Positions 1 to 11,817 of a stretch of 64,000 bases of DNA are shown here, in pieces. A program made the translations under genes and the position numbers. A model generated the notes under the pieces. That model did no database searches. It saw only the letters and a list, made by a program, of their open reading frames with translations, and was not told the origin of the DNA. The stretch is from Akebia trifoliata (taxonomy: Eukaryota; Streptophyta; Magnoliopsida; Ranunculales; Lardizabalaceae), in contig CM030719.1 in NCBI GenBank assembly GCA_017979445.1, forward strand, positions 27,733,317 to 27,797,316. The letters run 5' to 3'. The first letter of the stretch is position 1. Every line of letters starts with the position of its first letter.

Positions 1-2383
1 TGGCTGGGTAAGGAACTGAAGGTCACTTATCTTAACTTATCATATAACAGACTGACAGGAGAAGTTCCAAGTACGGGAAGGTTCAAAAATTATGGGAAAA
101 GCTCGTTCACTGGGAATGCCGGTCTGTGTGGTGGTACTGCATTGATGAATCTCCCTCCTTGTAAATTGCAGGTCAAGCGTAAGAAAGGCAAGGCAGGAAA
201 ATGGGTTCATTTAGTGCTTGCAGTTGGAATAAGTTGTGCTTTCTTTCTCTGTGTGTTGGTTTCTGTTTTTGTCTACCGATACTACTCCAAGAAAAGAGGA
301 GTAAAATCTGGGAGAAAATTTTTAATACGTTTCCCTGGCATAAAGCATGAAACTTTGGTTCTAACTCGAATGGAGCTCGAAATTGCAACGGATGGATTCC
401 ACGAGGCGAATCTCTTGGGAAGGGGAAGCTTTGGGTCGGTGTACATAGCAACCATTAATAAGGGGAAAACCCTAGTGGCAGTGAAAGTTTTGAACCAAGA
501 ATGCACTCAGGGTTATAAGAGTTTCAAGAGGGAGTGTCAGATATTGTCAAGAGTTAAGCACCGAAATCTAGTTAGAATATTAGGAGCAACGTGGAATTCG
601 GATTTCAAGGCTATTTTGTTGCAGTTTTTGGGTAATGGAAACTTGGATCAGCATCTCTATCCTGGTGGAACAGAAGACGCAGGAGGATGTCAATTGAACA
701 TGAGGGAAAGAATTGCAATAGTGATCGATGTAGTACATGGCTTGGAATATCTTCACGAGGGATGTTCGGTTAAAATTGTTCATTGTGACCTGAAACCACA
801 AAATGTGTTATTGGACAAAGATATGGTGGCCTATGTAGCTGACTTTGGGATTGCAAAGCTCATTTCAGAAGACATCAACAATGGAGATATTACTGCCACC
901 ACGAATTTGCTTCGAGGATCGGTTGGGTATATTCCCCCAGGTATGTTTATGTACCTTTTGATAATTCTTGTCTAACATTGAATAGATGGATGCATTTACT
1001 CATGAGCAATCTTTGATCAGGCTCACCCATCACTAAGTGATCAAGTAAATAAAAGAGCTCATAAAATGAATGTCTAAGGGAATTGTTCTATATTTTTTGC
1101 CTTAGTAATTCATATGTGATGAATTCTTAACTGCAAAAACCCTTAATTACATTGTCTTTTTAAACATGTGAACTTTTATATTATAGTTTAAAGTTTAAAC
1201 ATTAAAGAATGAAATAACCAGCTAGTCCACTACACTATGTCATATGAACAAAGTCAAGTGCCAATTGGGTAAACAATAAAACTACAAAAAGAATTATTTT
1301 AAAAATAAAAATAAAAAATCAAATGTAACCTTACTATTCAAGAATTTCTGCATACCTAAATTTTCATCTTTGAGAGAGTGACCTCTTTAAAAAACAATCA
1401 AAACATGTAAAAAATATCACATGGATCGATTTCTTTAAGAAAAAGTCAGCACCTGTCTTTTATTTGGCGATTAAAGGTGTACCCCCATAGGATTGGTGTA
1501 GGACAAGTCTGAAACTGAGATTTTTAATAATGAATTAGAGGATTAATTCATAATCGAGTTTTTCTCTGATGGAAAATTTGTTTTTTTTTCATGGAATGAC
1601 TCAGTTCTTTTGACTTCAACAAAATCATATGCCTTTGAGATCCAACCCAACCCATAGCTCAGTTGGTTGACGAATTGTAGTGTAACTTTTTTCTCTCTAT
1701 ATATATAAGTGGGTCAGTGGTTAGTAATTAGTAGGTGAACACCGATTTTGAAACCCAGTTGTGGTATCAACACCAACAGACATTAACCAACTTAGCAAGT
1801 TGGCACCTTCAAGTCTAGCTTACCAATGTACAACTCAAAAATATTCACAAAGTTCTACTATAGGTAGCCATTTTTAATATCACCTCATAAAATTGAGACA
1901 GCTATTTGAAGTTTTGAACTCCATTAATATATTCCATTAGCACCACTTTTATTAAATAACAGATGCTTTTCGTAGTAATCAAGGGAACCCTTGGTTTGAC
2001 TAAGGTGTCTATTGTTGTGAACAGAGTATGGACAGAGTACCGAGATATCAGAGAGAGGAGATGTATACAGCTTCAGAATATTGTTGTTAGAGATGATGAC
2101 AAGGAAGCGACCCACAAGCAACATGTTCACAGATGGGCTTGATATGAGGAAATGGGTGAATTCTGCATTTCCTAATCATGTTTTGGATGTTGTCGACATC
2201 TCACTAAAGGCAGATGTGGGAGATGACTCTGGTGCTAAAGAAAAGTTTGAGCGATGTTGTACCCATATTCTTGATGTAGGATTGATGTCCACAGAGGAGA
2301 ATCCACAAAGCCGTCCCACAACATCTATGGTAGCACGCAAACTAGAGAAAGTTTTGAGAGAAATGGAAGTGACACAGAGATGA
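1..2383 (+). CDS. LRR receptor-like kinase, subfamily XII type, 5' partial
   Basis: The frame is open from base 1, so the N-terminal LRR part lies upstream. Exons are <1..940 and 2025..2383, with intron donor GTATGT at 941; the codon split across the junction restores PEYG. Visible order: the end of the last LRR (LNLSYNRLTGEVP), the cap typical of this family (SSFTGNAGLCGG), a basic stretch, one membrane span near codons 64-83 (LVLAVGISCAFFLCVLVSVF), then the kinase with GRGSFGSVY glycine loop, VAVKVLN lysine, HCDLKPQNVLLD catalytic loop and DFG. HCD instead of HRD makes it a non-RD kinase, as in EFR, FLS2 and Xa21, which act in pattern recognition at the plasma membrane; the ligand here is unknown. 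Oddities: YSFRILLLE has Arg where family members have Gly, and GYIPPEYG has Pro for the usual Ala. The frame is otherwise intact. A pseudogene is not excluded because the 5' part is missing. Confidence 0.9.
1716..1739 (+). repeat. 24-bp segment shared with 51144-51167
   Basis: This block in the kinase intron is identical over 24 bases to 51144..51167. About 60 bp upstream, near 1655, is a TAGCTCAGTTGG string resembling a Pol III A box, and a tRNA-derived SINE is one explanation. No B box or target duplication was found, so the class is open. Confidence 0.3.
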
Positions 2384-2482
2384 TGAAAATGAAGAAAAAA
2401 AAAGCAGGAGGGGATTGTGTTGGCGAAATTCTGTGACAGAAAGGTGTCGGCTTGCTACGTTAATAAGGTTTGAGTGTTTATA

Positions 2483-2667
2483 CTATTAGAGTATTAGATT
2501 TGGTTGTATAGTCGTATTGTATAATACAACCTTTCTACATGATCCAGTGTATAAGTGTACACCATATACTTGTATTGTATAAATACCACCATATCTACAT
2601 GATCTAATCCTAAGATAACGACCCATTGTACAAGTGTACACCACAACCTAATCTAATACTCTAATAG
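2483..2667. mobile_element. Small inverted-repeat element (MITE-like)
   Basis: The 25-bp arms at 2483..2507 and 2643..2667 are inverted copies with one mismatch (left arm begins CTATTAGAGTATTAG). ATA flanks both sides, compatible with a 3-bp duplication but too simple to be firm. It lies 100 bp after the stop codon of the receptor kinase and so is probably in or near its 3' UTR. The element is 185 bp with no coding capacity. Confidence 0.6.
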
Positions 2668-3363
2668 ATACCACGAGCTGAGTTCAAAACTCGCCTTTAC
2701 TCACTAATTGCTCACCACTAAATCGCTTGCCTATCAGAAAAATAAATTTATGTGACAGCTATTAGTATGCCTCTATGGGATATTCCCATGGAAAAGGAAT
2801 AAGCAAACATTCTAACTATAACAGATAGTTCTGTATAAGAGGAAAGAATTCCTAGTTTCCACTAAACCAGCATTACTCTCCATTTAATTTTATGCTACGA
2901 TAACAAGAAGCAAAGTCATTAAACATTGTGTGAAGCAAAACTTGATAGGTTTGCACAAGCATGTTTAATTGGAAAAAAGAAAAAGAAAAAGAGTCAACCC
3001 CATCCATTTCAAAGTTCATTTATATTCAAACACTTGTATGGTACATGTACGTGGAAAGGAAGAAACAACTATAACATATGAGAATCATTGAAAATTACAA
3101 TTGAGAGCACATCTCAACATCTGTTTAATAAAGAAAGAATAGAGTTGGTTACTTATGCACAACCATTTTACCTATAGAATTTAGGTACTTCAAATTGCAC
3201 CGAAGAGCTCTTATTTTGATCTGCTTACAAATGTACAAAACCTGGAGTAGTTTCAGTTCTGTTGATATGAATACGCACTCTTTCGCGAGCTACTTTATAA
3301 TATGCTGTAGATCAAGTTCTGAAAAAAAAAACACACACACACATATCAAGATTTTGATAATAA

Positions 3364-6300
3364 CTATGTTGCTGAAGAATGTGGTGGAAATGAAAAGTGG
3401 TTTCCAGGAGAAATCCTAAGAAGCAAATCAGAGGAAATAATTCCTTTTGAAACGACAACAAATAAGATGCAATTATGACTTGAGGATGTTCACTCTTACT
3501 TAAGGTTTAATCCAGGTTTTACTTTGAGGCTGTTTGGAACTTGACCAGTCAGGCTGTTATTTTGTATGAAGCTGAAATACACAAGCAAGCGCAACTATAA
3601 GTATGCCATGAATATTGCTCCGTTATTAAGAAAAAAAGAAAAGAACAAATATAAAACAATAGCACAAATACAAGAATGCAAAGGAGAATAGGAGAGGTCC
3701 AAATGCATGGATGTTATCTCAAGAGATTCGAAATTACAGTTCATGCAGGCTGTCAATGGTCCCCAACGAGGCAGGAATCTCTCCACTAATCTGATTGTTC
3801 TCCAAATGCCTTCATAAAAGATAACAAAGAATGAGATATGTGGCTCCAACAATTTAGATCATGCTATCAACAGAGTTGGAATAAAGATAATATACATAAC
3901 CAAAAAGAGTTGTCATTATGTTCAAACACGTTATGGATTTAGGGTTTCATAGTGTTGGAAATTGTGAGACAATTTAATAGCGGTTTGTACACCACCATAT
4001 GTGTCTCTCTTAAAAGATTAGCACAAAAACTACAACAAAATAGAAAGACGAAAGAGACCTCCATTACTTACAATGTTTCCAGCCTCTTTAATGAGCTGAG
4101 ATCAGGAATGGTCCCTGACAAATTGTTGTTGCCAAGCCAACTGCCATTTACAACATAGGATCATTAGTTGTCAAATACCACCAAATGCTGTGTGTTCCCA
4201 AGAGAAATTTATTTTGATAACCCACATGTCTGTCAATGCTGTCAAATTGGCAATACTGGCCGATATAGATCCTGAGAGATCCATGCTCGACAAGTTTCTG
4301 GAAAAAAAAACACCAAAACGTAAGTTTTACAAAAACAGTGCCTGGATTAATATAAGCCATAGATAATAAACTATTTCATGATCACAAATCCCCACTCACA
4401 AAGTGACCACACGTATCCGAGGTCCATCGGAGCATGAAACTCCGGTCCATGAGTATTGGCGAGGTAAACACGGATCTCCACTCCAATCAGGTGGGGGATT
4501 TTCTAGACTATTCCTCACTTTCTCCAACGCAATAACTGCAACCAAAAATGGAAATCCCATGTTAAGGAATAAATCAACTATAATAAAAGTTCAATTCAAC
4601 AAAGAAATAAAAAGAAAGCCTTACACCTTTCCCCAAAGATCCCTCACCCATCTTGGTGGCGTGTGCACATAATTATAGTACACACCGCTCACCAGACATT
4701 TCTGTCTAGTTGCTATGTCACTTTTGGACATGCCGTAGCCAATTCTAGCCATCCTAAGTGATGCAGTATGTACATTCACAGTGTTGTATTGTATCGCAAT
4801 GTATGAGATTTTCCCAACCCTTCAACAAATTTTTACCTACCCACACGGACACCCTCTTTGGGTTTAAGGGGGTTAAAAGAGGAAAATAATAAAGTTGGAG
4901 AGGTATTATTAAGAGAGGGGGGGAGAAGAGAAAAGAGAATAAAGTTGGAGGGGTAATATTGGAAAAAAGTATAAAGAGAAAGAGAATAGAATTAGGGGCA
5001 TTTTTGAAAATAAGAAGAAGAGAAAAAGGTAAAACTTGTCCTTGAGATAAATTGTTTATGGGTATAAATCTTGAGAAAGAGAGTGGGATCCACCGTTGTG
5101 TTTTATTATATAGATGTATGAGATCTTGATCGGATAGTTTTGATGTTAAATTATATAATTTTTCAGGCTACGGCCATCCAATAAATGATCTAAGACTGCC
5201 GTAGAAGGTTGAGGGATTCTCTAGGAAAATAGGGCAGAGGTCTGTGCATTGGTATTCAGTAACCTAACCATCTCGGGTAACAGTTCTTCCTCCAATGGGA
5301 AGTACATTGAAAACCTCTCCAGCATTGATCAGCGGACCAACATCTGATCCAGCAGCTGGAGTCAGAATTATATTTATAAGACCAGAAAGAGGCCAACGGG
5401 TTGCAAAGACAGCAACACCAGCTGAAGTCACATTCAAATTACGATAATATTCTATCCCATTCACAGTGATGCTAAATGCTCTCGAGCTCTCCAATGAGAT
5501 ATCACGATTGTCGGCAAAATATAGAGCAATGTAGTAGATGGAGTTCGGAAGAGATACTGGAGGCCACTGCAACACCATCGGTTTTGCTTGGTCGGTGATC
5601 AGCTCTATGTCAAATACCTTTGAAGGGGGAAGATTCCAAATACCATCAACGGAGACATTTTTTATGCTTTGTATGATAGGATTACTATCCCCAAATGGCT
5701 GCCAATAGCGATCGAATGGATCATCAGGGTATCTGGCTTGTCAAACAAACAGTAATTAGATATTGGCCAATTAAAAATAAAATACGAGAAAGCAGAAAAT
5801 ATTAGCAGACCAATCAAGAAAATCAGGAAATCAGGAGTTTCACAAGATCAGATTTTGGCCAATTAAGTTAATGTTAAATAAGAAAACAATAAAATTAGTA
5901 TTGAAATTTCCAAAGCGCTGAATTTATATTCAATCACTTTCTTCAGAGACGGACCTAAAAAAATAAATCCAACCCTCAACGGATAAATCAATATTACATG
6001 TGTTATGTCCATTCACTAAATTTCAAACTAGGAATTAAAACAAAGCAAATTCAATGTAAGAAACTCACAAGTAATAATTACACGGATTAAATCATAGAAC
6101 CCTAACCCTATAGTCTGATTTTCGATTATGTAAAACTACAATTTTCACCATTTTTCCAAATAATAAGTTGGAACCAATGTGGACACCAATTTCAAAAATG
6201 AAACAGACCCTGAATTCCACTACTTACTTGATGATTACACGTGTTATGTCCACATTCACTAAATTTCAAACTGGAAATTAAAACAAAGCAAATTCAACGT

Positions 6301-7247
6301 AAGAAATTCACAAGTAATAATTAGGGGGATTAAGTCATAGAACCCGTACCGTATAATCTGATTCTCAATTATATAAAACTGCAATTTTCACCTTTTTTTT
6401 TCAGATGGTAACTCAGAAACAATGTGAACACCAATTTCAAAAATAAAACAGACCCTGACTTTCCAATTTCAGATTATCAACTTCATACCTTAAAAAAAAA
6501 CCCTAACTCAAATTATCCTACTACACTTACTTTATGATTGGCCCTCCATATCCAAAACTGTTCCTAGCAACCAAGCTCAGACCATACTTCCCGAAATCCG
6601 TCGAATTATAAAGTGAATCCCCCAAAAGCACGAACTCTAGAGCGGAAATAAATGGGTCTGAATCGGTATAATTTTTTGCTCCAATGCACACACTCATCGT
6701 CTTCCCTCCAGCAACAAATACGCCCTCATAGTATGACGACAACCCTAAGGTGTAATCCTCCGTAGTGTTCACAATGCTCCACATCGTCCCATCGACAATT
6801 TGATCAAATACCGGTGGAGGATCACGGCCGTTGATTCCTCCATAGTAGTAAGTAGTTCGGACTAGGTATTTCCCGCTGCGGAACACTGGAACAACGTAGC
6901 AGAATTTTCGAGGAGTACCGTTGTCCAGAGGGAAAGATCGGACGGTGGAAAGAGTTGGGAAGAGGTCGGGAGATGTTAGGGTTTTGGGGGTTCCAGCGGA
7001 AACGTAATCGGAATCGGGAAGCCATCGTCGGCCATCGATCATGGAAGGAACGGTGGCGCCGCAGTCTATTAGGAGACCTGAAAGGATGAGAGAGAACGAG
7101 GTGAGAAATCAAAATTGAAGTTGAAGATGAAATTGAGAGAGTGATTAGAGATGAGATTTGTGTACCTTTGGGAGGTGATGAGGTTTGAGATTGTGCTGTG
7201 GAGAGGAGAGATAAGAGAATAAAGCACAGTAGAGAGAGAAACGCCAT
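3364..7247 (-). CDS. Secreted malectin-like/LRR protein without kinase (At1g25570/At3g19230 type)
   Basis: Nine exons on the minus strand: 7247..7166, 7077..6531, 5732..5269, 4535..4400, 4297..4226, 4140..4072, 3809..3738, 3571..3500, 3415..3364; 1566 nt, 521 aa. The start gives a clean signal peptide (MAFLSLLCFILLSLLSTAQS). A malectin-like domain follows (GLLIDCGA, MIDGRRWLPD, TTYYYGGING, then YPDDPFDRYW to VFNVLPIGG), then the linker NPPPDWSGDPCLP with WTGVSC, and LRRs whose introns all fall in phase 2, on 69- or 72-nt exons. The protein ends in a short Pro/Ser tail with no transmembrane span or kinase, so it is probably apoplastic. Malectin-like domains of plants are linked to cell-wall or glycan perception; this protein's role is inferred only. 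It is convergent with the upstream kinase. The last intron and exon are the least certain. Confidence 0.85.
4842..5114 (-). repeat. Dispersed repeat family R1, copy 1 (Helitron-like end)
   Basis: In the intron between exons 3 and 4 of the malectin/LRR gene. Read on the minus strand it begins TCTATATAATAAAACAC and continues through a conserved GGTGGATCC segment into a purine-rich body. Related copies are at 32025..32345 (+) and about 46480..46715 (-). A 5' TC with an AT-rich start fits a non-autonomous Helitron, but I cannot show a CTRR hairpin end. Confidence 0.4.
5993..6470. repeat. Tandem duplication, 241-bp unit, in intron
   Basis: A segment starting ATTACATGTGTTATGTCC at 5993 is repeated from 6234 (ATTACACGTGTTATGTCC). 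The copies align along almost their whole length with scattered substitutions. It lies in the intron between exons 2 and 3 of the malectin/LRR gene and avoids both splice sites. Confidence 0.8.
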
Positions 7248-10200
7248 TGTTGAGAGCTTGAGAGAAGTACAGATGTGAGAGAGGTTTTAGAGAGAATGAG
7301 AGATAGAGTGCAAGTTGAGGATTGAATTGGTCGTTGAGGAAGAAAGGAATCAATCAGCGAAAGAGAATACGCGGGAAAGCTAGGTCAGATGAGGCAGTTG
7401 GTCTGCTAAGTTGTAAACAATTAAATAATTCAAATGGAACGGTTACTTGGACAAAGTGGGTAACAACGGATCGGATCCCTCTTTTGGACTTTTCAATCTT
7501 TATCTTCGGATCCGGAACGATGAATTGGATTTTGACAATTATTGATCGGATAATGACCCAATTTGATATAGCCTAATGGATCATTTTTTGATCAAGTCCC
7601 ACATAGTAGATTAAGGTCGAGAGGTATCTCATCAATTTAATGATATTGCATCTTCATCAAGATCCATTCATGGAGCGGGTGCGAATCCATCGTGCAAAAT
7701 GAACTTTAGTTTGACCCTATTTTTGACTTGGTCAATATCCACTTTCATCCGAACCTTTTTTTATTTGGATTAGGTACGGTGCAAGTAGGTGTGATTCAAT
7801 CCATATATTATTGCCATACTGAACACAAATGTTTGGGGATTGCAAATTGGATATTTATCACATGTAGTGGATCTATTTTTTTATTTTTTAGCTCGTGGAG
7901 TATCCACCTTTGCTAAGACTAATCTACCTGGGGATGCACGGACCATCCTACACTATGTCACATGTTATAATAGTTAAGTAGTCACATTTTTGTGGATGGA
8001 CATGTAGAGATTCGAAGACACGACTTAGGGAGCCAAACCCATTCGCTCTTTATAGTCTCAGCTAACCCTTGACAACATTCTTATCTACAATGAACTCGAT
8101 TCCAAACGATTAGTTCAGTGGGTTATACCATGGTCCAGCCATGACCCTGAGATACATATAGAGAAAGTTGTGGTAATATGACGCCTCCATCACATAATCG
8201 TAGATCATTTGTCTTGGGATACACCATGAAAATATTTGAGGTTATGCTTATCTCAAGGCAATTGCCTATAATTTTGTGGTTGGGTGTGTGTCAGAGGGAG
8301 GCGTCAAAAAATCATTACTCAAATATATATATATTTGATAGGAGTATCTCTAACAGACTCTTAAGAGTATGTGGCAAGACATTTCTAATGGTGAAAACGT
8401 CTTTTAGTTGCTCCAATAGACTCTTCAAAGTTCAAATTAAAAATAGTATTTTCACTTTGATTCACTTAGATGTAGTGAACCTTGTCCCTTTAAAGTTCAT
8501 GAGAGATAACATTTTTCTTTGTAAAATTGATCACTCGACCAGAGTTGTTCTCTGTTAATGCTCTCTTTTGGCCATATGTCACTTTAGCTGAGCCTTTCTT
8601 TATACTCAGAAGTGTTGACACACGGAGGTCTCGACCTAACTCACTCATCACCCAAGTGAATTCTCAAACACAGAAAAGTTAACACATGTTTTCATTGATT
8701 TATCTCTTCCACGCAATAGTAGTCATGTGGATACTTTAAGGTCCACCTTACCAAGTGTAATTATACACTTATAAATAAACATATATTTTTAAATTATTTT
8801 ATAAATGCAAGAATTCAAATTGAATGAGAATCAAACCATGGCTCAATCAAATTGATAAAATTTGAATAGGAAAAAAAAATAGTTATTAAGATTTTTTATT
8901 TAGATTTTGAGTGTATATTTTCCTCCACTCTTGGGTGAGTCGTATTTCAATTAAGTCCCATGATCCTCTTATAGTCATTGTTCTCCCATTCTCCAAAAGA
9001 TTGGTCTTTTTGAGTATTTGGTTGGTTAACATGGTATCATAACACTTGTTCCTATGGGTCACGGGTTCGATTCTTTCTACCTTTATGGATGAGGGAGAGT
9101 TTATATTTTTCTCTACTCTTGGATGAGTCATTATCTAGTTAAGTCATGCAATCCTATTATATTCATAATTCTCCTTCTTTTCCAAAATCAGGAGTAGTTG
9201 GTTACTTAACATTTGAAGAATTGGTCGCATAGGTAAAATCTATCTCAATCTCAGTTCATTTGTGTGGACTTTCATCAAAACTTGTCCAATTTGAAGAGTC
9301 GTGCTGGAGTGACCTCAAGATTGAACTTCACATCGCACATCATGACGTGAATGTGGCTAAGAACCATAAATGCTTTTTAACTTGTATCTCGCGAAAAATA
9401 TCTATGATTCCCAGTCACTTTCACGTCAGGACGTACGACGTGAGGTCTAATCTTAGGTCACTTAAGAATTATTCCAATTCGAATCCAGCATTGATTAAAA
9501 TCTACCAATGTTAATTTTTTTGCAAACACACCCAAAATGCTTACCAACCAAAATGCTTACCAAACCAATTCACAGATGTGAGAGCAAACTGCAAAGTCAA
9601 CTATGGACAACTAGTACGAGTTGGTTGGATTTGTAAGAGGAGAATGTGACATGCTTAACATATCTCATAATGCTTACGTGTGGACCACTAAGTCACATAG
9701 CTGGGGTTAAGTACGCACCCTGTTCTTGTTAGCCACAACAATTTACTATTTCAATTAAAGCTTGTGTCGAAGAATAAAGGGCGAATTAGTTTGGAATTAT
9801 GCTAAAATACGCTACCTGGTTTAAATAGACTGGAAACTCTGGTCTATTGTTTGTTTTTTTTTTCTTCCAAAACGGATGCGATGAGATTCGCTGGCATAAA
9901 CCATTATCTTTAAGGTCATTTTGGTCATTTAATTCGAAAAATAATACTATAAGGAGGCGGGATGCGTAAAATACACCTCACTTTTGGCGCCAATTAGGAA
10001 AAAAAAAAAATGGTCCCACTTAAAGGGTAAATCTTTGCTATAACTGAATTGAAAGGGAAAGAGTGGAAATACATCCAATCCTAAACGTAACACCTCGAGA
10101 TTCTCATCAATGGCGTGGAGCACAAAAAGTATCCTGACTTCAAGGATGGGATCTAGGATTTTAAATGTCAATTATGAATGACTCATCGGTATATAATTGA

Positions 10201-11817
10201 TGATGAGATTTTGACAATAAAATAATTGGGATTATAGGCGATCAATTTTGTTGATCATAATCATCTCAATTCTATACTGATGATGTCGATTCTTACTTCT
10301 TCTCTTGATCATAGGAATCCTAGATGTTTTTGTTTTAAAGTTTCATGTATTTTTATTTTTATTTTTACTGATTTTTGTAGATGTAAAAACTTGTACTACC
10401 TTTGTGATTCTCACTGATAAGAGAACTTTTGCTTTCATGTACTCCTGGATGTGTTTTTAATAACACCATTCCAACGTCTAAGTTATGATTTTTAGTATAA
10501 GAAGTATAATAGGATATTTTTTAGAGAAAAATTGCCTACCTTTTCAATGCCGTGCACCCATGCATTTATAGAGTTTCCTTCCCTTATAACTTCCAAAAAT
10601 TTTCCTTGATTTCCGTTTGAACAATTGCACCCGTTTAGGGATTTGTCTTGATTTTCGTAAATATAGTTGTGCTCTTTATTCTATGGGATTTGTAATTTAT
10701 GTACTTCAAGTACTTTCCTTTGGAACTCGATAACCAGCCAATTCGACCTTTCTTATCATTCCCTGTTATTTATGACGTTTAGCTAGTACAAGTATGTTGT
10801 CCTATAATACGGTTGTTCGGCAAAATGTCCTCAAAATTGCCACATATTGATTTTCCCAAAAAACATCCTCCGCGGTCTTCATGCACAACTTTTCTTAAAT
10901 GTCGACAATGTGTTAACAAAATGTTACACCACATTTAATCATTTTTATTGCATTCGATATTATTATTGAGACTATCAATTAAGATTTAAAGGAAACCTCA
11001 CCTTTCGAATTACATGATTGTCAAATTTCTCCTAATGATCTATTAGTCAATATAATTATAAAATTTGAGATGATTTTTTCTATATTGTCACATTGATTAT
11101 TTGATAAAAAAGTGTTATATTTTACATGTCATCATAACAAAAGAAAAACTTCTTACAAGTATGAGAAAACACTAAAGAGGGTAAAATTTTATAAGATATT
11201 TGTTGTATTCAGGGACGGACCTAGGATTTTATCATAACGGAGGCAAATGAGACATGTAGTTAGTTGAAAATACAAAATTATCTCGAGGGCAATTGCTCCC
11301 GTAGACTCATTTTTAACTTCTCGACTCATATTAAGGCTCTTGAAGCGACGAGTTGAAGAACAAATTCGTCGCTATCAAGGTCTCCAACAATAATGGGAGT
11401 GCACCCGAAACTTTTTAGTGGAACCCACTATCACCACATCAAAGTAAGGTAGACCTTCTTCATGCATGCCCGAATACAAGACTGTACTTCCCCTCGCATG
11501 ATGGGAAACCCATGCGCAAGTTAGCTTTTTCTTCCTCTTTTTTCAGCCTTTAATTTCTTAGGCGCGCAGGTTAGCTTTTTGGAACAAAAAAAAATAAAAA
11601 ATAAAAAAAATGGCGGGTTTTTCAAACACCGAAACACCAAAAAAATAATGCGGCCGGTACAAAACCGACACATACATCTCATTTCTCTTCTTGTCACTCA
11701 AAATAAAAAAGAAAAAAGGAAAAGAAAGAAAAAAAAGAAAATTCCGAAAATACCCCTCTCACTCTTTTCATGAAAGGCTCTCTATCTTCTTTCTCCACTC
11801 ATCTCTCTTATCCGTCG
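7248..11817. other. Intergenic region between divergent genes
   Basis: This 4.6-kb stretch separates the divergently transcribed malectin/LRR gene and the ARIA-type gene and should hold both promoters. I find no convincing coding sequence: the open frames are short, lack homology I recognise and are broken by AT-rich tracts. It contains one Mutator-like MITE (9295..9473) and, near 11210, a CAGGGACGGAC string resembling an hAT terminus without a partner end. Confidence 0.6.
9295..9473. mobile_element. Mutator-like foldback MITE, family M1 copy 1
   Basis: This 179-bp element folds back on itself: the GAGTGACCTCAAG arm at the left returns inverted as CTTAGGTCACTTAAG at the right, and ACGTGAATGTG pairs with the CACTTTCACGTC region. 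It is flanked by CCAATTTGA (9286..9294) and CCAATTCGA (9474..9482), a 9-bp duplication with one mismatch, the length made by Mutator-like transposases. A second copy is at 23475..23655. Confidence 0.8.

Noticed and set aside
11210..11300. hAT element starting CAGGGACGGAC
   Set aside because: No partner terminus or 8-bp duplication was found downstream.
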